Assembly: GCA_902799665.1 (NCBI GenBank)
Contig: CADCBK010000007.1
Span: forward strand, 11,608-62,087
Origin: an uncultured Spirochaetaceae bacterium
Lineage (GTDB): Bacteria > Spirochaetota > Spirochaetia > Treponematales > Treponemataceae
Length of the DNA stretch: 50,480 bases
Direction of reading: 5' to 3'
Part shown: in pieces, positions 24,782 to 32,485 of the stretch
Numbering within the stretch: position 1 is the stretch's first letter
Layout of the letters: each line of letters opens with the position of its first letter
The notes under the pieces: generated by a model
Database searches by the model: none
What the model was told of the DNA's origin: nothing
Seen by the model: only the letters and a program-made list of their open reading frames with translations
Made by a program: the position numbers and the translations under genes

Positions 24782-25585
24782 TTATCCTTCAAAAAACTCG
24801 TAAATTCTTTCCACGTAGTCGGGGGCTTCGTCGTAGACCGCGTGGCCGTAGTTTGGGTATATGTAGGAACTGGCGAAAGTTCCGGCAAGGCGCGCGATTT
24901 GTGGAGCCGCGTCCGTGCCAAAGATTTTGTCAAGGCCCGCGCCTACGGCAAGAATTGGGCATTTTATTTTTGGAAGAATGTCGGACGCGTCAAAGCCTAA
25001 AAGGGCGCGCGCCAAAATGGCGAAGCGCTTTAGGTCTGCGCTTGTCGCTCCGGCTAGGGAAGCCATAATCGCGTCCTTGTATCGCTCGTAAAAGCTGGGG
25101 GTGTAGACGGCTTCTGCAAAGGCTTGGCCAAGTTCGGCGGCTTTTCCTTCTTGCGCGAGCTTTGCCCAGTTTCCGATAAGCGCGGCGGCGGTGTCCGTCA
25201 TTTTTGCGCATGTCGAGCCCAAAAAAAGTTTTGCGGCCAAGTCGGGGCGGGCCGCCGCGACTTCTTGCGCCGCCATGCCGCCGGCCGAGATTCCCAAAAG
25301 GCAGGCGCCTTTAACGCCAAGCGCGTCCAAAGCCTCGATTGCCGCCCTAGCCAAAAAGCTTGAATCGCAATCGCTTGGCGGCTCTGTCGGCCGTTCCATC
25401 AAAAATATTTCGTAATCGTCCAAGAAATTTTTATAGCGTTCTGCCACCGCTCCCGCAAGAGGCATCAGGCTTTTTATGGAAAGCCCCGGCAAAATGACCA
25501 GTGGCCTTTTTCCGCGCCCAAAACACGCGCATTCGACTTTCGCGGAGGAGGTGGAGATTGTTTGGACTTTTGTTGGGAAATCCAT
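24782..25585 (-). CDS. Alpha/beta hydrolase
   Basis: 267 residues. The nucleophile elbow is GISAGG with Ser100, the oxyanion-side motif is LPGLSIKSLMPL near the N-terminus, and the catalytic His248 is in NYGHAVYDEAPDYV close to the C-terminus; an acid residue lies around GAGLDKIFG. No signal peptide, so cytoplasmic. Substrate unknown; similar proteins hydrolyse esters or lactones. Base composition matches the core genome, unlike the restriction genes on both sides. Its ATG at 25585 is only 45 bp from the divergent endonuclease start at 25631. Confidence 0.88.
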   Translation of the reverse strand: MDFPTKVQTISTSSAKVECACFGRGKRPLVILPGLSIKSLMPLAGAVAERYKNFLDDYEIFLMERPTEPPSDCDSSFLARAAIEALDALGVKGACLLGISAGGMAAQEVAAARPDLAAKLFLGSTCAKMTDTAAALIGNWAKLAQEGKAAELGQAFAEAVYTPSFYERYKDAIMASLAGATSADLKRFAILARALLGFDASDILPKIKCPILAVGAGLDKIFGTDAAPQIARLAGTFASSYIYPNYGHAVYDEAPDYVERIYEFFEG

Positions 25586-25615
25586 AGTCTTATACTATCT
25601 AAAATAGGGAAAATA

Positions 25616-25624
25616 TGCTATAGT
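25616..25624 (+). promoter_or_regulatory. Promoter of the Sau3AI-like endonuclease, extended -10, leaderless-type
   Basis: TGC plus TATAGT (25616-25624) with 6 nt to the ATG at 25631. No clear -35. Confidence 0.5.
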
Positions 25625-25630
25625 TGTTGT

Positions 25631-27070
25631 ATGATGAATAATTCTGAACATAAATATAGCAAGCGACAGGTTGAGGATTTGCTTGAGGCTTGCCTGAACA
25701 AGACTTTGGGCGAGATAGACAAGAAGCATGTTTTTGACAGGACAAAGACGAATCCAAAAATTACAGGAATTGCAGGCGATGTCATAGAGCAGTCTGTTTT
25801 TGGCTATGACGCGAATAGCGATTCTTCGCCAGATTTGAACATTGACGGAGTTTTGACCGAGCTAAAAACAACGGGCATTAGAATTTCAAAAAAGAACGAC
25901 GAAGAATATGAAGCTAAAGAACCGATGTCCATAACAGCGGTTTCGCCAAATGTAATAATTGGAGAAGAATTTTCTGATTCGCGCTTTTGGCATAAGCTTG
26001 CGCATTTGCTTTTGGTTTATTATCTTTACGCCTCTGACAAAACTGTTCTTGCCGCTGAATATGCAAATTTTTTAGTGAAAGGATATCAGTTCCTTGAGTT
26101 TTCAGAAGATGATAAAAGAGTTTTAGAGCAAGATTGGCTTATTGTTCGCAACTTCATTCGTTCATTGGACGGCAATGAAGATTTGTATCCCGAAATCTCG
26201 CATCTCCGTGACAAATTACTTTTTATCGATACTGCCCCAAAATGGCCGAATCCACCGCGTTTTAGGTTAAAGCGGACTGTTGTTTCAAATATCGTTCAAA
26301 AACATTTTAACGGTTCTCTTGAACAATTGCCAAAATCGTATTCTTCTTATGATGAAATAGACAAAAAGTGCCATGAGATTTCCAAGCTTTACAAGAATAA
26401 AACTGTTGCGGAACTTATGTCAATATTTTCTATTGGAGGAAAAATTGACAAAGGCATTGGCGAACGGCTTGTCGTAAAAATGTTCGGCGGAACCGCAAAA
26501 AAAATGCAAGACATTGATCTCTTTAGTAAAATTGGTTTACTAGGAAAAACTATTGTTCTTACAGAAAAAGGAAAAAGAACTGAGGACATGAAACTCTTCA
26601 GAATTAACTTTGAATCAATTGCAAATGTTGACGAGCAGTTTATTGATTCTGTCTTTTATGATTACTTTGCGGAAAATCAAATTTTATGTATTGTTTTTGA
26701 GGAGCATGATTCAAGTGATTTTGGAAAAAATACATTTTTAGGTTTCAAAAGACTGTCTTTTGATGATGGATTTATTGAAATGAATGTAAGAACTGTTTGG
26801 GACAGAATCCGTGAACTTGTCGTATATAAGGAATTGAAAGACGTTCCTATACTGGATACAAATGGCAATCCGAGGGTTAACAAAACAGGTGTAATGCAGA
26901 CAGCGCCAAATTTTCCAAAGTCTTCCGAGAGTGTTGTTTTTGTTCGCGGTGATAGTTCGGATTCAACAAAAAAGCCAGAAACTGTAAATGGAATCAGCAT
27001 GTATCGCCAGTATATCTGGATAAAAGGCAGTTATTTGTCTCAAAAACTGGATGAGAAAGAATTTTTATGA
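25631..27070 (+). CDS. Sau3AI/MutH-family restriction endonuclease
   Basis: 479 residues from the ATG at 25631. The N-terminal half has the MutH/Sau3AI signature: GIAGDVIEQSVFGYD (Glu53), then SPDLNIDGVLTELKTTGI, giving the Asp68...Glu77-x-Lys79 metal site of PD-(D/E)xK nucleases. Total length and a second, degenerate C-terminal half (FSIGGKIDKGIGERLV, then RLSFDDGFIEMNVRTVWDRI) resemble Sau3AI, which has an N-terminal catalytic and a C-terminal allosteric MutH-like domain. By family it would cut GATC; that is inference. The start is set by the TATAGT box 6 nt upstream; the frame is open to 25562 but that part overlaps the hydrolase gene. The cytosine methylase follows. Confidence 0.85.
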   Translation: MMNNSEHKYSKRQVEDLLEACLNKTLGEIDKKHVFDRTKTNPKITGIAGDVIEQSVFGYDANSDSSPDLNIDGVLTELKTTGIRISKKNDEEYEAKEPMSITAVSPNVIIGEEFSDSRFWHKLAHLLLVYYLYASDKTVLAAEYANFLVKGYQFLEFSEDDKRVLEQDWLIVRNFIRSLDGNEDLYPEISHLRDKLLFIDTAPKWPNPPRFRLKRTVVSNIVQKHFNGSLEQLPKSYSSYDEIDKKCHEISKLYKNKTVAELMSIFSIGGKIDKGIGERLVVKMFGGTAKKMQDIDLFSKIGLLGKTIVLTEKGKRTEDMKLFRINFESIANVDEQFIDSVFYDYFAENQILCIVFEEHDSSDFGKNTFLGFKRLSFDDGFIEMNVRTVWDRIRELVVYKELKDVPILDTNGNPRVNKTGVMQTAPNFPKSSESVVFVRGDSSDSTKKPETVNGISMYRQYIWIKGSYLSQKLDEKEFL

Positions 27071-27085
27071 AATGTTTTTAATGGC

Positions 27086-27114
27086 TTGATCAATTTTTGA
27101 AAAATTAGTATAAT
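27086..27114 (+). promoter_or_regulatory. Methylase promoter with GATC in the -35 box, leaderless-type
   Basis: TTGATC (27086-27091), 17-bp spacer, TATAAT (27109-27114), 6 nt, then ATG at 27121. The -35 contains a GATC site (27088-27091). Confidence 0.7.
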
Positions 27115-27120
27115 TTGGTT

Positions 27121-28455
27121 ATGTGTATGCAAAGGACGGTCTGTGAGCTATTTGCCGGCGTTGGCGGATTTAGGTGCGGTCTCAATTCGATAAAGTCAAA
27201 AGATTTTTCTCTTTCGTCAGAAACTTGGAAGACGGTTTGGTTCAACCAATGGGAGCCTGGAAAGAAGAATCAATGGGCGCATGATTGCTATGTAAAGCAT
27301 TTTGGAACAGTTTTAGATTTAAACGGCAACGACACAACTAACATTGACATTTCTGAGGTTGATAAAAAGGCTATTCCTGACCACAATCTTTTGGTCGGCG
27401 GTTTTCCTTGCCAAGATTATTCTGTTGCTCGAAGTCTAAACGGCGAGAAGGGGATTGAAGGCAAGAAGGGCGTTTTATGGTGGTCTATTTGGGATATTCT
27501 AAAAACTAAAAAAACTCCGTTCGTTCTCTTGGAAAATGTAGACAGGCTTTTGCTTTCACCGTCAAAGCAAAGAGGACGCGATTTTGGCATTATTCTTTCT
27601 TGCTTGAGCAACGAGGGATATGTTGTCGAATGGCGCGTTGTAAATGCGGCCGAATATGGTGAAGTCCAAAGGCGAAGAAGAACATTTATTTTTGCTTATA
27701 AAAAAGATACATTCTTTTCAAAATCATTAAAATTAAAAAAAGACGCTTTTTCGGTTGTTGAAGTTCTAGAGAAAACTGGTTTCTTTGCAAAGTCGTTTCC
27801 AATCAAAAAACTTGACGCTTCAAAAATCGTGGAAACGGAAATCTCAAATGACATCGCAAGCGTTTCCGATAATTTTAATTTTGACTTTGCTAATTCTGGA
27901 ATAATGTTTGACAGTTTCGTTTATACAATAAAATCAATTCCTGTTGATACAAGACCAGAAACATTGGAAACAATTATTGAAAAGGAAGCTGTCGATAAAA
28001 AGTATTTCATTCCAAAAGAAAGATTGTATTTTACAAATCCAGAGAGCACTCATAGCGACGAAACTGAAAATGAGCTTCCTGCGGAAAGTCGTCATACTTG
28101 GCAATACATAAAAGGCGCCAAGCGAAAATATCGCACGGCGGCGAATGGTCATAAATATATTTATTCGGAAGGGGCTGTTCCCATGATTGATGAATGGAAC
28201 AAGCCCGCCCGCACAATGCTTACGAGCGAGGGTAGCTTTAATCGTAGCACTCATATTGTAAGGGATTATTTGAATAAAAAAATAAGAATTCTTACTCCAA
28301 AAGAAACCGAGCGCATTCAAGGTTTTCCTGATGATTGGACCGCAACTGGAATGCCCGAAAAGTTTAGGTATTTTTGCATGGGAAACGCTTTGGTAGTTCC
28401 TTTGATTTCCAGAATGGAGAAAAAAATCAAAAAAATTTTTGTCGAAGAACCATAA
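27121..28455 (+). CDS. DNA cytosine-5 methyltransferase
   Basis: 444 residues. Motif I is ELFAGVGGFRCG near the N-terminus; motif IV GGFPCQDYS carries the catalytic Cys97; motif VI is LENVDRLL (about 137-144); motif VIII is QRRRRTFIFAY; motif X region is RIQGFPDDWT...MGNALVVPLI. The variable target-recognition region lies between (about 200-370). With the Sau3AI-like nuclease upstream this makes a type II system, probably methylating the C in GATC. The start at 27121 is placed by the promoter; an in-frame ATG two codons later is equally possible. AT-rich, like its partner, suggesting joint acquisition. Confidence 0.95.
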   Translation: MCMQRTVCELFAGVGGFRCGLNSIKSKDFSLSSETWKTVWFNQWEPGKKNQWAHDCYVKHFGTVLDLNGNDTTNIDISEVDKKAIPDHNLLVGGFPCQDYSVARSLNGEKGIEGKKGVLWWSIWDILKTKKTPFVLLENVDRLLLSPSKQRGRDFGIILSCLSNEGYVVEWRVVNAAEYGEVQRRRRTFIFAYKKDTFFSKSLKLKKDAFSVVEVLEKTGFFAKSFPIKKLDASKIVETEISNDIASVSDNFNFDFANSGIMFDSFVYTIKSIPVDTRPETLETIIEKEAVDKKYFIPKERLYFTNPESTHSDETENELPAESRHTWQYIKGAKRKYRTAANGHKYIYSEGAVPMIDEWNKPARTMLTSEGSFNRSTHIVRDYLNKKIRILTPKETERIQGFPDDWTATGMPEKFRYFCMGNALVVPLISRMEKKIKKIFVEEP

Positions 28456-28463
28456 TTTTTTTC

Positions 28464-28593
28464 TCCCGCGTTAGGGGCTGGAGCGCCGGAGTGCCGAGCG
28501 GAAGCGAGGCATGAGCCGCGGCTAGTCGGCGAAGCGCGCAAGACCCGACCCGCCGCTGGCGGCGGGGAACGCCCATACCCAATGCTCCCGCAA
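28464..28593. repeat. GC-rich intergenic palindromic element between methylase and groL
   Basis: About 130 bp of very GC-rich sequence in an AT-rich context. It contains a perfect palindrome CCCGCCGC-TG-GCGGCGGG (28549-28566), AGCCGCGGCT (28514-28523), and a TGCC/GGCA hairpin (28492-28511) with a 12-nt loop resembling that of the 649-689 and 909-941 hairpins. CTCCCGC occurs near both ends (about 28464 and 28584). No coding potential is seen. A T6 run after it may help terminate the methylase transcript. Confidence 0.6.
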
Positions 28594-28664
28594 CTTTTTT
28601 CTTTATATTGAAATTTCTTCAAAATTCCTCTTGTCGAATCGCTTATTTTTTATTAAATTTAAAG

Positions 28665-28693
28665 TTGTAAAAAGAAAATCTTTCCAGCAAAAT
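28665..28693 (+). promoter_or_regulatory. Probable groL promoter (leadered)
   Basis: TTGTAA (28665-28670), 17-bp spacer, CAAAAT (28688-28693). The ATG lies 32 nt downstream with AGGAG between. No CIRCE operator is seen. Confidence 0.45.
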
Positions 28694-28724
28694 GTTTGCG
28701 GAAAATGTGTATAGGAGTAAAGTA

Positions 28725-30347
28725 ATGGCAAAACAGTTGTTGTTTAACGAAGACGCGCGCAGAAAGTTGCTTTCTGGAGCGGAGCAAATCGCAAAAGCGG
28801 TTAAAGTGACTCTCGGACCTTGCGGCCGCATGGTCATGCTTGACAAGAAATACGGTTCGCCCACAATCACAAAGGACGGCGTTAGCGTCGCCAAAGACGT
28901 GGAGCTCAAGGACCCCTTCGAAAACATGGGAGCCCAGTTCGTTCGCGAAGTCGCCTCAAAGACAAACGACGACGCCGGTGACGGAACGACAACCGCCACA
29001 GTTTTGGCCTACGCCTTGGTTCGCGAAGGACTCAAGTCTGTCGCCGCTGGAATGACCCCCATCGCCGTCAAGCGCGGAATGGACAAGGCCGTCGCCACGA
29101 CAATCGCCGAAATCAAAAAGAATTCAAAGCCGGTAAAGGGCGCTGACGACATCACTCACATCGCCACAATTTCGGCCAACAACGACGAGGAAATCGGAAA
29201 GATGCTCGCCGACGCGATTGAGAAGGTTGGAAAGGACGGCGTAATCACAGTCGAAGAGTCAAAGAACATGGACACGACTGTTGACACAGTTGAAGGAATG
29301 CAGTTCGACCGCGGATACATTTCGTCTTACTTTATCAACGACCGCGACAGAATGGAAGCCGATTTTGAAGACCCCTACATTTTGATTCACGACAAAAAGA
29401 TTTCAACAATGAAGGACTTGCTCCCGATTTTGGAGAAGGTCGCCAACGAAGGCCGCTCGCTTGTAATCATCGCCGAAGACGTTGACGGCGAGGCTTTGAC
29501 AACTTTGGTATTGAACACAATCCGCGGAACAATCAAAGTTTGCGCCGTAAAGGCTCCGGGCTTTGGAGACCGCCGCAAGGACATGTTGCAGGACATCGCC
29601 ATTTTGACTGGCGGCCAGGTTGTTTCTGAGGAAGTTGGAATCAAGCTTGAGAACGCCGACATTTCCATGCTCGGAAAGGCCAAGTCTGTCAAGATTGACA
29701 AGGACAACACCACAATCGTTGGAGGCGCGGGCGCAAAGAAAGCCATCAGCGAGCGCGTCGCCGAGATTAAGAGCCAGATTGAAAAGTCTACTTCTACATA
29801 CGACAAAGAGCAGCTGCAAAAGCGCTTGGCCAAGTTGGCCGGCGGCGTAGCCGTTATCAATGTCGGAGCAACAACCGAAACTGAGATGAAAGAAAAGAAG
29901 TTCCGCGTTGAGGACACAATCGCCGCCACTCGCGCCGCTTTGGAAGAAGGCGTTGTCGCTGGAGGCGGACTCGCCTTGATCGAAGCGTCAAAGGCCTTGG
30001 AGTCTATTCCCGCCGATTTGTCAGAAGACGAAAAGGTTGGATACAAAATCGTTCGCCGCGCTCTTGAAGAGCCGATTCGCCAGATTGCCGACAACGCCGG
30101 AGTTGACGGAGCGGTTGTCGCCGCCCGCGCCAAGAGCGAAAAGAAGGGCGTAGGCTACAACGCTTACACCGGCGAATGGGTCAACATGATCGAAGCAGGA
30201 ATCATCGACCCGGCCAAGGTTACTTGCAGCGCCCTTAAGAACGCCGCTTCTATCGCAGGAACAATGCTCACAACGGAATGCGCCATCACGGACATTCCCG
30301 AGCCCAAGCCCGCGATGCCCGCGCCGAATCCGGAGATGGGGTATTAA
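28725..30347 (+). CDS. groL: Chaperonin GroEL
   Basis: 540 residues, the large chaperonin subunit that folds proteins in ATP-driven double rings. Typical segments include [19 protein letters not shown], the ATP motif [15 protein letters not shown], and [20 protein letters not shown] sequence (EEGVVAGGG). The ATG at 28725 has AGGAG 7 nt upstream; an in-frame ATG at 28692 without such a site is rejected. The C-terminus ends [14 protein letters not shown], lacking the repeated GGM tail of E. coli GroEL. groES is not adjacent; it must lie elsewhere. No CIRCE element upstream, so control is not visibly of the HrcA type. A hairpin terminator follows. Confidence 0.98.
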   Translation: MAKQLLFNEDARRKLLSGAEQIAKAVKVTLGPCGRMVMLDKKYGSPTITKDGVSVAKDVELKDPFENMGAQFVREVASKTNDDAGDGTTTATVLAYALVREGLKSVAAGMTPIAVKRGMDKAVATTIAEIKKNSKPVKGADDITHIATISANNDEEIGKMLADAIEKVGKDGVITVEESKNMDTTVDTVEGMQFDRGYISSYFINDRDRMEADFEDPYILIHDKKISTMKDLLPILEKVANEGRSLVIIAEDVDGEALTTLVLNTIRGTIKVCAVKAPGFGDRRKDMLQDIAILTGGQVVSEEVGIKLENADISMLGKAKSVKIDKDNTTIVGGAGAKKAISERVAEIKSQIEKSTSTYDKEQLQKRLAKLAGGVAVINVGATTETEMKEKKFRVEDTIAATRAALEEGVVAGGGLALIEASKALESIPADLSEDEKVGYKIVRRALEEPIRQIADNAGVDGAVVAARAKSEKKGVGYNAYTGEWVNMIEAGIIDPAKVTCSALKNAASIAGTMLTTECAITDIPEPKPAMPAPNPEMGY

Positions 30348-30351
30348 AAAA

Positions 30352-30383
30352 GATTTCGGGCCCTAGGCCCGAGAATCTTTTTT
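30352..30383 (+). terminator. groL terminator
   Basis: Stem GATTTCGGGCC/GGCCCGAGAATC around the loop CTA, then T6. It is flanked on the left by an A-run and could also act on the minus strand. Confidence 0.85.
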
Positions 30384-30387
30384 AATG

Positions 30388-30500
30388 TCGAGTTTTGGCT
30401 GGCTCGCCGAAAGGCTCGCTTTTTCGCTTCGCGAAAATCGGCAAAACTCGCAAGACTGGTTTAAAAACAAAAAAGCCGACCCTTTTGGCCGGCTTTTTTT
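30388..30500. terminator. Inter-operon hairpins between groL and guaB, including guaB terminator
   Basis: An imperfect palindrome bounded by CGAGTTTTG and CAAAACTCG (about 30388-30450) is followed by the hairpin AGCCGACC/GGCCGGCT (30474-30493) with A-run on one side and T7 on the other. The latter serves the minus-strand guaB transcript and possibly groL readthrough. Confidence 0.7.
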
Positions 30501-30534
30501 GTCTTGCGACAGTTTTTTGTTTGTCGCGTCGTTC

Positions 30535-32046
30535 CTACTGCGCTCTAATTGACGTGTTTCTTACCACTACGTCGTGGGCGCCGCCTTCGCGGAGGCTTGC
30601 GGGGCTTACCAAGGTGAGCTTGGCCTTTTCTTGCAGCTCGGGGATTGAGACCGCGCCGCAGTTGCACATTGTGTGGATGATTTTGCTTGTCGTGATTTGA
30701 ACGTTGTCGTGCAAGCTTCCGGCGTAAGGAACGTATGAGTCGACGCCTTCCTCAAAGGCCATCTTCTTGGCTCCGCCCAAATCGTAGCGCTGCCAGTTGC
30801 GGGCGCGGTTTGATCCTTCGCCCCAGTATTCCTTTACGTAGTTTCCGTTTACGATAAGCTTGTTTGTAGGAGATTCGTCAAAGCGGGCGAAATAGCGGCC
30901 AAGCATTACAAAGTCCGCGCCCATCGCAAGCGCCAAGGTTATGTGGTTGTCGTGAACGATTCCGCCGTCCGAGCAAATCGGAACGTAGATGCCGGTTTCC
31001 TTGTAGTATTCGTCGCGGGCTTTGGCAACCTCGATGGTGGCGGTGGCTTGGCCGCGGCCGATGCCTTTTTGTTCGCGGGTGATGCAGATTGAGCCGCCGC
31101 CGATTCCGATTTTTACAAAGTCGGCGCCCGCTTCGGCCAGGAACCTAAAGCCTTCGGCGTCAACTACGTTTCCGGCGCCGACTTTTACGTCCTTGCCGAA
31201 ATTTTCGTGGATGTCCTTAAGCGCGCGGCGCTGCCATTCGGTAAAGCCTTCCGAGGAGTCCAAGCACAAAACGTCGGCTCCAGCCTTTAGCAAAAGCGGA
31301 ACGCGTTCCATGTAGTCGCGCGTGTTGATTCCCGCTCCTACGATGTAGCGCTTTTTGTCGTCCAAAAGTTCCAGCGGGTGCTCTTCGTGGCTTGCGTAGT
31401 CCTTGCGGAAAACCAAGTATTGCAAGTTGCCGTTTTTGTCGACAATCGGAAGCTGGTTGATTTTGCGCTCCCAAATAAGGTCGTTGGCTTCGTCAAGCGT
31501 GATGTCGCTTTGGCCTGTGACCAAGTCCTTGAGGGGAGTCATGTACTTGCTTACGGGGTCGTTGGGGTTGCAGCGGCTCATTCTAAAGTCGCGCTCGGTG
31601 ATGATTCCCATCAACTTGCCGTTGTGCTCGCCGTTTTCTGTTACGGCGACGGTTGAATGTCCTGTCTGCTCAATCTTGTCGCAAAGTTCCTGCAAAGTCT
31701 GGTCGGGGCGGATGTTGGTGTCGGAAGAGACAAAGCCCGCCTTGTACATTTTTACGTGGGCGATCATCGCGGCCTGGTCGGCGATTGTCTGCGAGCCGTA
31801 GATGAAGCTGATTCCGCCTTCCTTGGCAAGCGCGATGGCCATTTTGTCGTTTGAAACCGACTGCATTACCGCGCTGACCATCGGAATGTTCATGTAAAGC
31901 GCTGATTTTTCGCCCGCCTTTTTGTTGTAGCGGACAATCGGAGTTCTTAGCGAAACGTTTGCAGGAATGCAGTCCGCAGATGTGTAGCCCGGAATCAATA
32001 GATACTCGTCGAATGTGTGGGACGGTTCCTCAAAAAAGTACGCCAT
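30535..32046 (-). CDS. guaB: Inosine-5'-monophosphate dehydrogenase
   Basis: 503 residues; oxidises IMP to XMP with NAD, the committed step of GMP synthesis. The catalytic loop is [19 protein letters not shown] with Cys321; the N-terminal barrel start is [17 protein letters not shown] and the CBS pair lies about 95-210 ([38 protein letters not shown]). The flap and C-terminal region with [11 protein letters not shown] and [11 protein letters not shown] are typical. A strong AAGGAGG ribosome-binding site sits about 7 nt before the ATG. Its own promoter is at 32093-32121; it is monocistronic and convergent with groL. Confidence 0.97.
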   Translation of the reverse strand: MAYFFEEPSHTFDEYLLIPGYTSADCIPANVSLRTPIVRYNKKAGEKSALYMNIPMVSAVMQSVSNDKMAIALAKEGGISFIYGSQTIADQAAMIAHVKMYKAGFVSSDTNIRPDQTLQELCDKIEQTGHSTVAVTENGEHNGKLMGIITERDFRMSRCNPNDPVSKYMTPLKDLVTGQSDITLDEANDLIWERKINQLPIVDKNGNLQYLVFRKDYASHEEHPLELLDDKKRYIVGAGINTRDYMERVPLLLKAGADVLCLDSSEGFTEWQRRALKDIHENFGKDVKVGAGNVVDAEGFRFLAEAGADFVKIGIGGGSICITREQKGIGRGQATATIEVAKARDEYYKETGIYVPICSDGGIVHDNHITLALAMGADFVMLGRYFARFDESPTNKLIVNGNYVKEYWGEGSNRARNWQRYDLGGAKKMAFEEGVDSYVPYAGSLHDNVQITTSKIIHTMCNCGAVSIPELQEKAKLTLVSPASLREGGAHDVVVRNTSIRAQ

Positions 32047-32092
32047 AAATTTCCTCCTTATGCGTCGTTCAAATCATCTAAAAAATTGAATT

Positions 32093-32121
32093 ATTGTAAT
32101 GTAATTTTGAATTTTACGCAA
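32093..32121 (-). promoter_or_regulatory. guaB promoter (leadered)
   Basis: Minus-strand TTGCGT (32116-32121), 17-bp spacer, TACAAT (32093-32098). The leader of about 40 nt ends in a strong AAGGAGG site. No purine riboswitch-like structure was recognised in it. Confidence 0.65.
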
Positions 32122-32198
32122 GACCAAAACCGTAAAAATGGCGGCCTCTGCAGGCGGGACCCGCCCATTATTTACAATCATTCTTGTTTAAAATAAAA

Positions 32199-32233
32199 GC
32201 GGCGGCTGTAAAGGAGATAAAATCAGCCGCCGC
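32199..32233 (+). promoter_or_regulatory. Perfect 10-bp hairpin upstream of a small open frame
   Basis: GCGGCGGCTG/CAGCCGCCGC (32199-32208/32224-32233) encloses a 15-nt A-rich loop containing AAGGAG. It ends 3 nt before a GGAGG site at 32237-32241. No T-run follows, so it is not a normal terminator. Confidence 0.5.
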
Positions 32234-32250
32234 CCTGGAGGTTTTTCATT

Positions 32251-32352
32251 ATGTTGGTTTTGCTTGCCTGTAACTGTAATATAAGCAAACGAGCGGAAAA
32301 AAGGTTACGAAAAAAAGCGCGAAAATTTGCAAAAAAGCGTAAAAAAGAGTAA
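32251..32352 (+). CDS. Candidate 33-residue basic small protein
   Basis: ATG at 32251 with GGAGG 9 nt upstream. The product starts MLVLLACNCNISK and ends in a Lys/Arg-rich tail (about 15 basic residues of the last 21), with a Cys-x-Cys pair at 7 and 9. A perfect hairpin precedes the ribosome-binding site. A possible promoter is TTTACA (32171-32176), 17 bp, TAAAAG. The stop codon abuts the A-run of the opposite-strand terminator at 32351-32377. It might be a ribosome-associated or leader peptide, or chance. It matches no small protein family I know. The 32047-32485 gap otherwise holds the guaB promoter, this frame and that terminator. Confidence 0.3.
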   Translation: MLVLLACNCNISKRAEKRLRKKARKFAKKRKKE

Positions 32353-32377
32353 AAAAAAGCCCGGGCGGGCGGGGCTT
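32351..32377 (-). terminator. Terminator of the M30-like lipoprotein operon
   Basis: On the minus strand AAGCCC/GGGCTT with a GC-rich loop (32357-32377) is followed by T8. It lies about 110 bp after the stop of the last gene of the operon. Confidence 0.6.
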
Positions 32378-32485
32378 CCACCGTGCCGGGGCCTGTCAAC
32401 CGCGCTCGGGTCTCCTTTTGCGCCAGGGCAATTTATCGCGCTTGGGCTGTCAGCCGCTGCCGGATATTTTTGCCCTGTCAGCCAA

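Noticed and set aside
28464..28593. Integron attC site
   Set aside because: GTTAGGGG resembles part of a core site, but the required pyrimidine and a matching inverse core are missing and no cassette arrangement is present.
28600..28725. CIRCE heat-shock operator upstream of groL
   Set aside because: No TTAGCACTC-N9-GAGTGCTAA-like inverted repeat is present between the methylase and groL.
32047..32121. Purine riboswitch in the guaB leader
   Set aside because: The leader is only about 40 nt and shows no three-stem arrangement.
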